A stretch of DNA of 64,000 nt, taken from the NCBI RefSeq assembly GCF_001940455.1, contig NZ_MKQR01000026.1, positions 365,800 through 429,799 of the forward strand, given 5' to 3'. Under the pieces are notes generated by a model. That model saw only the letters and a program-made list of their open reading frames with translations. It made no database searches and was not told the origin of the DNA. The position numbers were made by a program, and so were the translations under genes. Each line of letters starts with the position of its first letter. The stretch's first letter is position 1. Below are positions 54,203 to 63,141 of the stretch, one piece after another. Source of the DNA: Actinokineospora bangkokensis (GTDB taxonomy: Bacteria > Actinomycetota > Actinomycetes > Mycobacteriales > Pseudonocardiaceae).

Positions 54203-55036
54203 ATGACTACGCGCCTTCGCGAGGGCAACACTGCCGCCTCCGCCGTTCAGGTGATCGCTGTACACCTGACGGGCTTGAAGAACGTCATCAACAGCGCTAC
54301 AGGCGGTTCGGCATACGAGAACGCGATGATGGCTATAGATCTCTACATCAAATGGGCCGCAAATGCGGAGAGTGTATTCCGTCACATATTCGAGGATCAC
54401 GAAATAGCGGATGGCCTATATTCAGAGAGATACTGGCGCTTGCAGGAGATGACCACTACTGCTCGCCTTCCATGGGTGATCCTGCTGTCGGAGATCGAGT
54501 TTCAGGAGAGGCGCTTGGCGGAGATAAGCACGGGTCTAGAGCTTCAAATACGCCTCGCAAACCAGCGCGGCGCCCCAATCTTCCTCGACACCAACTTCTT
54601 TCTTCACTTCAAACAGGTGCAAGACATAACCCCGGATCAGTGGCGTCAGATCACAACTTCAAAAGCAGCGGAATTTCGATTGATTGTTCACGCCCAAGTC
54701 GTCAGGGAGTTGGACACCAAGCAGCACGGCGCGCCGAAGTCGAAGGTGCCCGAACGAGCCAAGCGGACGGCTAAGTTCCTCGACAAGAAGCTGCCGGAGG
54801 CCATCAAGCCCGAGGGCGCCGAGGTGCGGGATGGCGTGCGCCTCTACATCCTCCTCGATGAATCAGACCACCAGCGGCAAGCGTCAGGAGACGTCGAAAT
54901 CATAAACGGCATACTCCAGTACGCGCGAGCCACCGACACTGCGCCGGTGGTGGTCACCAATGACGTGATCATGCGAGCGGATTGCGCGGTGCGGGGTATC
55001 AGGGCGGTGATCCCGGCCGAAGAGTTCCGCGAGTGA
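54203..55036 (+). CDS. PIN-domain protein with N-terminal helical domain, orphan
   Basis: Protein of 277 residues from an ATG at 54203 (MTTRLREGNTAASAVQVIAV). The N-terminal 115 residues are helical with several aromatic positions (YIKWAANAESVFRHIFEDHE). The C-terminal half is a PIN-like ribonuclease fold: D129 in IFLDTNFFLHF, E169 in HAQVVRELD, D230 in GDVEIINGILQYA and D254 in VVVTNDVIMR, the expected acidic set. No antitoxin-like gene is adjacent. Codons are poorer in GC than in neighbours, which suggests transfer. The role could be a toxin, RNA decay or defence; I cannot tell which. Confidence 0.78.
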   Translation: MTTRLREGNTAASAVQVIAVHLTGLKNVINSATGGSAYENAMMAIDLYIKWAANAESVFRHIFEDHEIADGLYSERYWRLQEMTTTARLPWVILLSEIEFQERRLAEISTGLELQIRLANQRGAPIFLDTNFFLHFKQVQDITPDQWRQITTSKAAEFRLIVHAQVVRELDTKQHGAPKSKVPERAKRTAKFLDKKLPEAIKPEGAEVRDGVRLYILLDESDHQRQASGDVEIINGILQYARATDTAPVVVTNDVIMRADCAVRGIRAVIPAEEFRE

Positions 55037-55094
55037 TCCACCCCAGGGGAAGATGAACAGGTCGCTGACGCTCCCAGCTAGCGCGGGCCTACCA

Positions 55095-55128
55095 GCGGAT
55101 GGGCACTGGTCCACCGGTGCCCATCCGC
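55095..55128. terminator. terminator between PIN and DDAH genes
   Basis: A 15-base stem with one G-U pair and a 4-base loop, between the two convergent genes (59 bases after the PIN stop and 14 bases before the DDAH stop). Confidence 0.8.
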
Positions 55129-55141
55129 CGCGTTCGGGGGG

Positions 55142-56032
55142 TCAGGCGCGGATCTCCAGGGTGCAGCACTTGGGGCCGCCGCCGGACTTGCGGAGTTCGG
55201 AGATGTCGACGGGGTGGACGGTGTAGCCGGACTCGGTGAGGCGGGCGCTGAGGTGGGTGGCTTCGCGGGGGACGACGACGTTGTGGCCGTCGGAGACCGC
55301 GTTGAGGCCGAGGCAGGCCGCGTCCTCGGGGGTGGCGAGGATGGCGTCCGGGTAGAGGGTGCGCAGGGCTTCGCGGGAGCCCGCGCTGAAGGCCTCGGGG
55401 TAGTAGGCGATGTGGGCGCGGTGGTCGGGGGTGGCCTCGGAGAGGACGACCAGGGCCGTGTCGAGGTGGTAGTAGGCGGGGTCGACCAGGGAGAGGGAGA
55501 CGACGGGGACGCCGAGGACCTCCTGGGCTTCGGCGTGGGCGGCGGGGTCGGTGCGGAAGCCGGTGCCCGCGAGCAGCAGGTCGCCGGTCCAGGCGAAGTC
55601 GCCCTCGGCCTCGTTGACGCGGGTGGGCATGACCACGCGGGGGTGGCCGTTGGCCTGGAACCAGGTGCGGAAGTGGTCGGCCTCGGCGGCGCGCTGGGGG
55701 GCGCGGAAGCGGGCGCCGAGGACGCGGCCGCGCACGACGGTGCCGGAGTTGGCGGCGAAGACCATGTCCGGCAGGCCAGGGACCGGGGCGATGCGGGAGA
55801 CCCGGTGGCCCAGGGCCTCGTAGACCTCCACCAGCGCGCGCCACTGGGCGAGGGCGAGGTCGGTGTCCAGCGGTGCCGACGGGTCCATCCAGGGGTTGAT
55901 GGAGTACTCGACGGCGAAGTGGCGGGGTTCGCAGACCAGGTAGTGCCGGGTGGTGCGCCGCCGCTCCGGGGTGCTGACGGCCGCGCTGGGGACGGGGAGC
56001 ACGAGGGTGGTGGTGCTCGTGGTGGCTGTCAT
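55142..56032 (-). CDS. ddaH: dimethylarginine dimethylaminohydrolase-like (GME superfamily)
   Basis: Guanidino-group-modifying hydrolase, 296 residues from an ATG at 56032. It has GLPDMVFAANSGTVVRG (substrate Asp region), EAEGDFAWTGDLLLAGTGFR, YYHLDTALVVLSE (catalytic His) and SGGGPKCCTLEIRA at the C-terminus (catalytic Cys). It hydrolyses dimethylarginine, or possibly arginine, to citrulline. The divergent Lrp gene suggests control by arginine or a related amino acid. An ornithine aminotransferase often partners it but is not seen here. Confidence 0.85.
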   Translation of the reverse strand: MTATTSTTTLVLPVPSAAVSTPERRRTTRHYLVCEPRHFAVEYSINPWMDPSAPLDTDLALAQWRALVEVYEALGHRVSRIAPVPGLPDMVFAANSGTVVRGRVLGARFRAPQRAAEADHFRTWFQANGHPRVVMPTRVNEAEGDFAWTGDLLLAGTGFRTDPAAHAEAQEVLGVPVVSLSLVDPAYYHLDTALVVLSEATPDHRAHIAYYPEAFSAGSREALRTLYPDAILATPEDAACLGLNAVSDGHNVVVPREATHLSARLTESGYTVHPVDISELRKSGGGPKCCTLEIRA

Positions 56033-56097
56033 GATTCGCAATGTAGGGGCCGACAACACGGGCAACAATGTCGCTTCCTTGCCCGTTCACCGGCAGG

Positions 56098-56556
56098 ATG
56101 TTGCGCGTGGACGCCATCGATCAGCGAATCGTTTCGCGGCTCGTCGCCGACGCCAGGGCCAGCTACGCCGAGATCGGCAAGGCGGTGTCGCTCAGCGCCC
56201 CCGCGGTGAAGCGGCGGGTCGACCGGCTGCTGGAGAGCGGGGTGGTCAAGGGCTTCACCGCCGTGGTCGACCCGGAGGCGCTGGGCTGGGGCACCGAGGC
56301 CTTCGTGGAGGTGCACTGCCAGGGCAACGTCTCCCCCGACCGGATCCGGCAGCGGTTGGAGCCGCTGCCGGAGGTGGTGGCCGCCTACACCGTCTCCGGG
56401 GCGGCCGACGCGATCGTGCACCTGCGCGCCGCCGACATCCACCACCTGGAGGAGGCGCTGGAGCGGCTGCGCAGCGTCGACATGATCTCCCGGACCGTGT
56501 CCACCGTGGTGCTCTCCACACTGCTGGAGCGCTCCCCCGCGCCGGAACCCGGCTAA
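56098..56556 (+). CDS. Lrp/AsnC family transcriptional regulator
   Basis: Protein of 152 residues from an ATG at 56098 (MLRVDAIDQRIVSRLVADAR). The helix-turn-helix is YAEIGKAVSLSAPAVKRRVD and the RAM ligand domain follows. It is divergent from the DDAH gene; the 65-base gap between the two starts has a CGACAACACGGG...TGTCG symmetrical stretch (about 56051-56073) that could be its operator. It probably controls arginine-type amino acid use. Confidence 0.9.
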   Translation: MLRVDAIDQRIVSRLVADARASYAEIGKAVSLSAPAVKRRVDRLLESGVVKGFTAVVDPEALGWGTEAFVEVHCQGNVSPDRIRQRLEPLPEVVAAYTVSGAADAIVHLRAADIHHLEEALERLRSVDMISRTVSTVVLSTLLERSPAPEPG

Positions 56557-56566
56557 GTTCCCAGGC

Positions 56567-57373
56567 ATGGACGGGTCGACGGAGACTGCTGCACTGGAGA
56601 GCGCTGCGCTGGAGAGCGCCGTGCTGCTGGACAAGCGCGACGGGGTGGCGGTGCTCACCCTCAACGACCCCGGGCGGCGCAACGCGCTGACCCTGGCGAG
56701 CTCGGCGCGGCTCGCGGAGCTGGTCGGGCGGTGCGAGCAGGACCCCGAGGTGCACGCGCTGGTGGTCACCGGCGCGCCGCCCGCCTTCTGCGCGGGCGCC
56801 GACCTCACCGTGCTGGGCGAGTCCAAGGCCGAGGGGCTGCGCGGGATCTACGCGGGCTTCCTGGCGGTGGCGGGCTGCTCGCTGCCGACGATCGCCGCCG
56901 TGGGCGGGGCCGCGGTGGGCGCCGGGCTCAACCTGGCGCTGGCCGCCGACGTGCGGATCTGCGGGCCGGGGGCGCGGTTCGACGCCCGGTTCCTCCAGCT
57001 GGGGATCCACCCCGGCGGCGGCATGACCTGGATGCTCCAGCGGTTCGTCACCCCGCAGGTCGCCACCGCCATGACCCTGTTCAAGCACGTCCCCGGCGCC
57101 GCGGAGGCCGAGCGGGTCGGGCTGTCGCTGCGCACGGTCGACGGCGACCACGACGCGCTCGTCGCCGCCGCCGTGGAGCTGGCGGCCCCCGCGGCGAAGG
57201 GCCCGCGCGAGCTGGTGAGGTCCATCAAGCGGACGCTGCGCGGCACCGAGCACGAGACCGAGCACGCCCGCGCGGTGGAGGCCGAGCTGGCGGTGCAGGT
57301 CGAGTCGATGGGCACCCCCGAGTTCGCCGAGCTGCTGGCGGCCATGAAGGCGCGCATCTCCGGCTCCGCTTGA
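56567..57373 (+). CDS. enoyl-CoA hydratase/isomerase family protein
   Basis: Crotonase-fold protein of 268 residues from an ATG at 56567, 10 bases after the Lrp stop. The N-terminus repeats ALESA twice. The oxyanion-hole segments are AFCAGADLTVLGE and GGAAVGAGLNLALAADVRIC. At the second catalytic position the sequence is LGIHPGGGMTWMLQRFV, where typical hydratases have Glu in a PE or PDGG context, so the reaction may not be hydration. No strong ribosome site is visible. Confidence 0.82.
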   Translation: MDGSTETAALESAALESAVLLDKRDGVAVLTLNDPGRRNALTLASSARLAELVGRCEQDPEVHALVVTGAPPAFCAGADLTVLGESKAEGLRGIYAGFLAVAGCSLPTIAAVGGAAVGAGLNLALAADVRICGPGARFDARFLQLGIHPGGGMTWMLQRFVTPQVATAMTLFKHVPGAAEAERVGLSLRTVDGDHDALVAAAVELAAPAAKGPRELVRSIKRTLRGTEHETEHARAVEAELAVQVESMGTPEFAELLAAMKARISGSA

Positions 57374-57700
57374 CCGCGGCTCGACCACCAGTCGGTAACC
57401 CGCGTCCACCATCCGGGAACCCCGCCCGCACCCCTTACGCTGTTCGGTGCACCCGCGACTCACCCGCTGACCTGCGCTCGCGGGGTGCCCTGTGATCTGG
57501 GACGCACCCCCCGGTCGTGCGGGTGCGGGGTTGCCTAACGTGGAACGAGCGGCGGTCGCACGACACCTCCGCGACAAGCGCACCGGCGGTGCCCGGGCGA
57601 GGACTAACCTCTGCACCGCGCCACCGCGCGCCTGCCACCCGGGCGCGGGACGGCCTGACCCGCGGACGGTCCGCTGTCAGGAGAGAGGGATCGGCAGCTC
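57374..57700 (+). promoter_or_regulatory. korAB upstream region, no gene seen
   Basis: About 330 bases with no coding bias. A GCGGAC/GTCCGC inverted repeat at 57662-57674 lies just before the GAGAGAGGGA ribosome site of korA. I see no clear promoter boxes. Confidence 0.45.
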
Positions 57701-59596
57701 ATGAGCACAGGCTTGGACGGCACCGGCGCCGCGGCGGCGACCGGCGGTGGCGTCACGAAACTGGACCGGGTCGTCATCCGGTTCGCCGGCGACTCCGGCG
57801 ACGGGATGCAGCTGACCGGCGACCGGTTCACCTCGGAGGCCGCGGCGTTCGGCAACGACCTGTCGACCATGCCGAACTTCCCCGCGGAGATCCGGGCCCC
57901 GCAGGGCACCATCCCGGGCGTCTCCAGCTTCCAGGTGCACTTCGCCGACTACGACATCCTCACCCCCGGCGACCGCCCCGACGTGCTGGTGGCGATGAAC
58001 CCGGCCGCGCTCAAGGCGAACATCGCCGACCTGCCCGCGGGCGGCACGCTGATCGTCAACACCGACGAGTTCGTCAAGCGCAACCTGACCAAGGTCGGCT
58101 ACGACGCCAACCCGCTCGACGACGACTCGCTGGACTCCTACCAGGTGCACGCGGTGGCCATGGCCTCGATCACCCAGGAGGCGCTGTCGGGCACCGGGCT
58201 GGGCAAGAAGGACGCCGAGCGCTGCAAGAACATGTTCGCCCTCGGCCTGCTGTCGTGGATGTACCACCGGCCCACCGAGGGCACCGAGCGGTTCCTGCGG
58301 GAGAAGTTCGCCAAGAAGCCCGACATCGCCGAGGCGAACGTGCTGGCCTTCCGCGCGGGCTACAACTACGGCGAGACCACCGAGGCGTTCGCGACCACCT
58401 ACCAGGTCGCCCCCGCCAAGCTCGCCCCCGGCACCTACCGGCAGATCACCGGCAACACCGCGCTGGCCTACGGCATCGTCGCCGCCGCGCAGCGCTCCGG
58501 GCTGCCGGTGCTGCTGGGCACCTACCCGATCACCCCGGCCTCGGACATCCTGCACGAGCTGAGCAAGCACAAGCAGTTCGGCATCACCACCTTCCAGGCC
58601 GAGGACGAGATCGCGGGCATCTGCGCCGCCCTGGGCGCCAGCTACGGCGGCGCGCTCGGCGTGACCTCGACCTCCGGGCCGGGTGTGGCGCTCAAGTCCG
58701 AGGCGATCGGCCTGGGCGTGATGACCGAGCTGCCGCTGCTGGTCATCGACGTGCAGCGCGGCGGGCCCTCGACCGGCCTGCCCACCAAGACCGAGCAGGC
58801 CGACCTGCTGCAGGCGATGTTCGGCCGCAACGGCGAGTCCCCGGTGCCGGTGGTGGCCCCGCGCTCGCCCGGCGACTGCTTCGCCGCGGCGCTGGAGGCC
58901 ACGCACATCGCGCTGAAGTACCGCACCCCGGTGCTGCTGCTGTCCGACGGCGCGATCGCCAACGGCGCCGAGCCGTGGATGGTGCCGGACGTGGCCGAGC
59001 TGCCCGACCTGGCCGTCGAATTCGCCACCGAGCCCAACGCCCCGGACGGCTCCGGGGAGTTTTGGCCCTACCTGCGCGACCCGGAGACCCTGGCGCGCGC
59101 CTGGGCCGTGCCCGGCACCGCCGGTCTCCAGCACCGCATCGGCGGGCTGGAGAAGGCCGACGGCACCGGCAACATCTCCTACGACCCGGCCAACCACGAC
59201 AAGATGGTGCGGCTGCGCCAGGCCAAGGTCGACGGCGTCGAGGTGCCCGACCTGGAGGTGGAGGACCCCTCCGGCAAGGCGCGGGTGCTGGTGCTGGGCT
59301 GGGGCTCGTCCTACGGGCCCATCGGCGCGGCGTGCAGGCGGGTGCGCAAGCAGGGCCACGCGATCGCCCAGGCCCACCTGCGCCACCTCAACCCGTTCCC
59401 GGCCAACCTGGGCGAGGTGCTGCGCTCCTACGACGAGGTCGTGGTGCCGGAGATGAACCTGGGGCAGCTGGCCATGCTGCTGCGGGCGAAGTACCTCGTC
59501 GACATCATCAGCCACACCAAGGTGCAGGGGCTGCCGTTCATGGCCGAGGAGCTGCAGGACGTGCTGACCGGCGTGGTGAAGGGGGTCGACGCGTGA
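57701..59596 (+). CDS. korA: 2-oxoglutarate:ferredoxin oxidoreductase, alpha subunit (KorA)
   Basis: Protein of 631 residues in which the gamma-type domain is fused to the alpha domain: RFAGDSGDGMQLTGDRFTSE at the start, then TYPITPASDILHELSKHK (pyrimidine-binding domain), SYGGALGVTSTSGPGVALKS, and the C-terminal VLVLGWGSSYGPIGAACRRV. It oxidises 2-oxoglutarate (or another 2-oxoacid) to the CoA thioester with ferredoxin as electron acceptor, and serves an oxygen-tolerant TCA step in Actinobacteria. korB follows 52 bases on. Confidence 0.93.
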   Translation: MSTGLDGTGAAAATGGGVTKLDRVVIRFAGDSGDGMQLTGDRFTSEAAAFGNDLSTMPNFPAEIRAPQGTIPGVSSFQVHFADYDILTPGDRPDVLVAMNPAALKANIADLPAGGTLIVNTDEFVKRNLTKVGYDANPLDDDSLDSYQVHAVAMASITQEALSGTGLGKKDAERCKNMFALGLLSWMYHRPTEGTERFLREKFAKKPDIAEANVLAFRAGYNYGETTEAFATTYQVAPAKLAPGTYRQITGNTALAYGIVAAAQRSGLPVLLGTYPITPASDILHELSKHKQFGITTFQAEDEIAGICAALGASYGGALGVTSTSGPGVALKSEAIGLGVMTELPLLVIDVQRGGPSTGLPTKTEQADLLQAMFGRNGESPVPVVAPRSPGDCFAAALEATHIALKYRTPVLLLSDGAIANGAEPWMVPDVAELPDLAVEFATEPNAPDGSGEFWPYLRDPETLARAWAVPGTAGLQHRIGGLEKADGTGNISYDPANHDKMVRLRQAKVDGVEVPDLEVEDPSGKARVLVLGWGSSYGPIGAACRRVRKQGHAIAQAHLRHLNPFPANLGEVLRSYDEVVVPEMNLGQLAMLLRAKYLVDIISHTKVQGLPFMAEELQDVLTGVVKGVDA

Positions 59597-59648
59597 GCGG
59601 GACCGCCGTGCGCCGGGGACATCGGGTTTCGACAAGGGGAGCTGCCGC

Positions 59649-60719
59649 ATGACCGCCGTGGACCTCGGGCTGCCCGGCCTGGGCGGCCTGGCCGGGGTGC
59701 CGACCACCGACGAGCCGCAGAAGGCCAAGGACTACAAGTCCGACCAGGAGGTGCGCTGGTGCCCCGGGTGCGGCGACTACGTGGTGCTCAACGCCGTGCA
59801 GTCGTTCCTGCCCTCGCTGGGGCTCAAGCGCGAGAACATCGTGTTCGTCTCCGGGATCGGGTGCTCCTCGCGCTTCCCGTACTACATGAACACCTACGGG
59901 ATGCACTCCATCCACGGCCGCGCCACCGCGATCGCCACCGGGTTGGCGACCGCGCGCGAGGACCTGTCGGTGTGGGTGGTCACCGGTGACGGCGACGCGC
60001 TGTCCATCGGCGGCAACCACCTGGTGCACACCCTGCGCCGGAACGTGAACCTCAAGATCCTGCTGTTCAACAACCGGATCTACGGGCTCACCAAGGGCCA
60101 GTACTCGCCCACCTCGGAGACCGGCAAGGTCACCAAGTCCACGCCGATGGGCTCGCTGGACAACCCGTTCAACCCGGTGTCGCTGGCCCTGGGCGCCGAG
60201 GCCACCTTCGTCGGCCGGGCGCTGGACTCCGACCGCAAGGGCCTCACCGAGGTGCTGCGCCAGGCCGCCGAGCACCGCGGCACCGCGCTGGTGGAGATCT
60301 ACCAGAACTGCCCGATCTTCAACGACGGCGCCTTCGACGTGCTCAAGGACGCCGACGAGGCCGCCAGCCGGTTGATCCCGCTGGAGCACGGCAAGCCGAT
60401 CCGCTTCGGCAAGGACGGCGAGTACGGCGTGGTGCGGTCGGGCTTCGGGTCGCTGGCCGTGGCCGAGGTGGCCGCGGTCGGGGAGGACGCGCTCGTCGTG
60501 CACGACGCGCACGCCGACGACCCGAGCTACGCCTTCGCGCTGTCGCGGCTGTCGACGCAGGACCTGTCGCACACGGTCACGGGCGTGTTCCGCAGCGTGG
60601 CCCGCCCCACCTACGACGACGCGGCGCGGGGGCAGGTGAAGGCGGCTGTCGAGGCGAAGGCGCCGGACCTGCAATCGCTGCTGCGCGGCAAGGACACCTG
60701 GACCGTGCTGTCCGACTGA
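59649..60719 (+). CDS. korB: 2-oxoglutarate:ferredoxin oxidoreductase, beta subunit (KorB)
   Basis: TPP- and 4Fe-4S-binding subunit, 356 residues from an ATG at 59649. Iron-sulfur cysteines are in RWCPGCGDYVVLNAV and GIGCSSRFPYYMNTYGMHSI. The TPP motif is VTGDGDALSIGGNHLVHTLR with LLFNNRIYGLTKGQYSPTS. The C-terminus is the usual helical end for KorB. It completes the heterodimer with KorA. A strong terminator follows. Confidence 0.94.
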   Translation: MTAVDLGLPGLGGLAGVPTTDEPQKAKDYKSDQEVRWCPGCGDYVVLNAVQSFLPSLGLKRENIVFVSGIGCSSRFPYYMNTYGMHSIHGRATAIATGLATAREDLSVWVVTGDGDALSIGGNHLVHTLRRNVNLKILLFNNRIYGLTKGQYSPTSETGKVTKSTPMGSLDNPFNPVSLALGAEATFVGRALDSDRKGLTEVLRQAAEHRGTALVEIYQNCPIFNDGAFDVLKDADEAASRLIPLEHGKPIRFGKDGEYGVVRSGFGSLAVAEVAAVGEDALVVHDAHADDPSYAFALSRLSTQDLSHTVTGVFRSVARPTYDDAARGQVKAAVEAKAPDLQSLLRGKDTWTVLSD

Positions 60720-60728
60720 CGGTTCGAC

Positions 60729-60768
60729 GCGAGGGCCCCTGACCGCTGGTGCGGTCAGGGGCCCTCGC
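60729..60768. terminator. bidirectional terminator after korB
   Basis: A perfect 18-base stem with a 4-base loop, 9 bases after the korB stop and 27 bases before the stop of the convergent esterase gene. Confidence 0.9.
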
Positions 60769-60795
60769 GCGTGTCGGGGCGTTGTCGCCCCGCGG

Positions 60796-61839
60796 TCACC
60801 GCTGAGCGGCCTCCGCGGCCCCTGGGGCGGGCCCCAGCTGACGGCGCAGCCACGCCGCCCGGGCGGCGACGGCGTCCCGCGAGAGGGCGGCGCGGGGGGC
60901 CACGACGTCGAACCCGTGGAACCCGCCGGGCCAGACGTGCAGCTCGACGCGGCAGCCCGCCTGCCACAGGCGGCTGGCGTGGGCGACGTCCTCGTCCCGG
61001 AACGTCTCGGCCGACCCGACGTCGATGAACGTGGGCGGCAGCCCCGACAGGTCCGCGGCGCGGGCGGGCGCGGCGTAGGGCGACACGTCCGGCCCGCCGC
61101 GCACGCCCGCGCCGAGCAGCGCGTTCCACCCGGTCTCGTTCGAGGAGCTGTCCCAGATGCCGAGGCCGCGCATCTGCCGGGCCGACGGCGAGTCGTTGCG
61201 GTCGTCGAGCATCGGCGACAGCAGCAGCTGGGCCAGCACGGCCGGGCCGCCGCGGTCGCGGGCCAGCAGGCCGACCCCCGCCGCGAGGCCGCCCCCGGCG
61301 CTGGACCCGGCGACCACGACGCGCTCGGGGTCGACGTTCAGCTCGTGGGCGTGCCCCGCCACCCACACCAGGCCCGCGTAGCAGTCCTCGACCGGGCCCG
61401 GGTGGGGCGTCTCGGGGGCGAGCCGGTACTCGACCGAGACCACGGCCGCGCCCAGCGGTTCGGCCAGGTCCAGCACCTCGACCAGGCCGAACCGGTTGTC
61501 CCCGACGACCATGCCGCCGCCGTGGGCGAAGTAGATCGCCGCCGTCGGGGCAGCGGCGTGCCGGGGCAGGCAGATCAGCAGCGAGATGTCCGGCTGCCCC
61601 TCCGGCCCCGGCACCACCTGCTCCCGCACGCTGTAGGCGCCGCCCCGCGAGAGCACCTCGTCGGTCGGGGTCTGCACCCCGGGGACGGGCGCGCGCATCT
61701 CGGCGATGTTGTCCGGGCGGTAAGCGTCCGGTGGGCGCAGGCCGGTCAGCACCTCCAGGACGGGGGCCAGTTCCGGGTCGAAGGGTGGCGGTGGTCCGAC
61801 CGGCCCGGTGCCGGACCGGTCGGTGACGTGCGTGGTCAT
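60796..61839 (-). CDS. alpha/beta hydrolase, HSL-type esterase
   Basis: Carboxylesterase of 347 residues from an ATG at 61839 with GAGGAGA upstream. The oxyanion motif is YFAHGGGMVVGDNR, the nucleophile elbow is [13 protein letters not shown], the acid is in IDVGSAETFRDEDV and the His is in WPGGFHGFDVVAP. It matches the hormone-sensitive-lipase family. It is the third gene of the NTF2-SDR-esterase operon, probably acting on the same small molecule. Confidence 0.9.
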   Translation of the reverse strand: MTTHVTDRSGTGPVGPPPPFDPELAPVLEVLTGLRPPDAYRPDNIAEMRAPVPGVQTPTDEVLSRGGAYSVREQVVPGPEGQPDISLLICLPRHAAAPTAAIYFAHGGGMVVGDNRFGLVEVLDLAEPLGAAVVSVEYRLAPETPHPGPVEDCYAGLVWVAGHAHELNVDPERVVVAGSSAGGGLAAGVGLLARDRGGPAVLAQLLLSPMLDDRNDSPSARQMRGLGIWDSSSNETGWNALLGAGVRGGPDVSPYAAPARAADLSGLPPTFIDVGSAETFRDEDVAHASRLWQAGCRVELHVWPGGFHGFDVVAPRAALSRDAVAARAAWLRRQLGPAPGAAEAAQR

Positions 61840-61883
61840 GCGTTTCTCCTCGCGGCGGGGACCTGGGTGCGGTGCTGGGCGGC

Positions 61884-62672
61884 TCAGACGGTCGGGACGG
61901 TCCCGCCGTCGATCACGTACTCGGCGCCCACGATCGACGAGGCGCGGTCGGAGACCAGGAACCCGACCAGGTCCGCGATCTCCTCGGGGCGCGCGAAGCG
62001 CCCCAGCGGGACGCCGCCCAGGGAGTCGAAGATGGTCTGCTTGGCCGCCTCCCTGGTGAGCCCGTTGCCCTCCGCGATCCGGTCCACGAACCGCTCGTAG
62101 GCCTCGGTCTCGATCCCGCCAGGGCTGATCGCGTTGACCCGCACGCCGCGCGGCGCCAGCTCGTTGGCCAGCCCCTTGCTGTAGGTGCGCAGGGCGGCCT
62201 TCGCCGCCGCGTACGCCAGGGTCGCCTCGTTCTGGGGCAGTTCCCGCTGGATCGAGGTGAAGTGGAGCACCACGCCCGCCCCGGCCTCGACCATCGCCGG
62301 GACGAGCGCCCGGTCGAGCCGCACCGCGCCCAGCAGGTTGAGGTTCAGCTCGGTGAGCCACTGGTCGTCGGTGATGGCGGCGAACCCACCGGCGGGCGTC
62401 GACGAGCCACCGACGACGTGCACCAGGACGTCGAGCGCGCCGCCCGCCTCCGCGATCCGGGCGACCACCGCGTCGGTGCCCTCGACCGTCGTGGTGTCCG
62501 CCGCGATGAACCGGTCGGGGTGCTCGTACCCGTCGGGCATCGTCCGCGCCGTGGTGAACACGTCGGCGCCCAGCTCGCGCAGCCGCGCCACCACGGCCTT
62601 GCCCGCGCCCTTGGAACCGCCGGTGACCAGCGCCCGGCGACCGTCGAGACGGTCGCGGTCGGGACCAGACAT
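61884..62672 (-). CDS. short-chain dehydrogenase/reductase
   Basis: SDR of 262 residues. I chose the ATG at 62672 ([20 protein letters not shown]) because GAGGAGA precedes it; a longer frame starts at 62690. Cofactor motif GGSKGAGK and the active-site set [20 protein letters not shown] (Ser, Tyr, Lys) are present. C-terminal [20 protein letters not shown] and a conserved tail end. It begins 40 bases after the NTF2-like gene. Confidence 0.92.
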   Translation of the reverse strand: MSGPDRDRLDGRRALVTGGSKGAGKAVVARLRELGADVFTTARTMPDGYEHPDRFIAADTTTVEGTDAVVARIAEAGGALDVLVHVVGGSSTPAGGFAAITDDQWLTELNLNLLGAVRLDRALVPAMVEAGAGVVLHFTSIQRELPQNEATLAYAAAKAALRTYSKGLANELAPRGVRVNAISPGGIETEAYERFVDRIAEGNGLTREAAKQTIFDSLGGVPLGRFARPEEIADLVGFLVSDRASSIVGAEYVIDGGTVPTV

Positions 62673-62712
62673 GCTTCTCTCCTCGTTCATGGTCGGTGTG
62701 GTGCTGACCGGG

Positions 62713-63063
62713 TCAGGCGACGTGGTTGGCGATGACGAGCTCGGCGACGAGGTCGCCCCGCAGCGCGAACCGGTAGTCGAGGTCCGCGACGCCGCCGGGG
62801 AAGGTGCCCTCGATCCGCACGGTGACCACCCAGTGCGCGTCGTCGACGCGGTGGGAGCCCAGCTGCTCGGTCGTGTACTCGAACTCGGACCCGGCGTCGC
62901 GCAGGAAGGCGTGCACGGCCTCCCGGCCGCGGAAGGTCTCGTCCTGGTCGACGACCACGACGTCGTCGGTGAGCAGCGCCGAGGCGGTGTCGGCGTCGCG
63001 GGCGATGTGGGCGGTGAAGAACTCCCGCACGGTGGCGGGGAGCAGGTCGGTGTTCTGCGTCAT
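62713..63063 (-). CDS. NTF2/SnoaL-like protein
   Basis: Small cone-fold protein of 116 residues from an ATG at 63063 ([20 protein letters not shown]), with [20 protein letters not shown] at the core. Such proteins are isomerases, dehydratases or cyclases of small lipophilic compounds. It is the first gene of the operon; its start codon is about 6-7 bases after the predicted -10 box, so its message is probably leaderless. Confidence 0.85.
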   Translation of the reverse strand: MTQNTDLLPATVREFFTAHIARDADTASALLTDDVVVVDQDETFRGREAVHAFLRDAGSEFEYTTEQLGSHRVDDAHWVVTVRIEGTFPGGVADLDYRFALRGDLVAELVIANHVA

Positions 63064-63069
63064 GGGACC

Positions 63070-63100
63070 ACCCTGCGGCGTCGCCGCGCGGGAGGGTCAA
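63070..63100 (-). promoter_or_regulatory. MerR-type promoter for the NTF2-SDR-esterase operon
   Basis: TTGACC (63100-63095) and CAGGGT (63075-63070) are 19 bases apart, longer than the normal 17, with the dyad GACCCTCC/GCAGGGTGG in the spacer. This is the arrangement that MerR regulators correct by twisting DNA. Confidence 0.7.
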
Positions 63101-63102
63101 GC

Positions 63103-63133
63103 CGTGGACCCTCCCCCGGGGGGAGGGTCCACG
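63103..63133 (+). promoter_or_regulatory. palindrome in the merR promoter
   Basis: Arms of 15 bases (CGTGGACCCTCCCCC and complement) flank one central base. On the plus strand TGGACC (63105-63110) and CACGAT (63130-63135) are also 19 bases apart, and the GTG start at 63142 lies seven bases further, again a leaderless layout. Confidence 0.6.
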
Positions 63134-63141
63134 ATGGGGGG

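Noticed and set aside
54041..54400. A minus-strand frame overlapping the start of the PIN gene as an antitoxin
   Set aside because: It runs across the hydrolase relic, has no helix-turn-helix or antitoxin pattern and is antisense to the PIN gene start.
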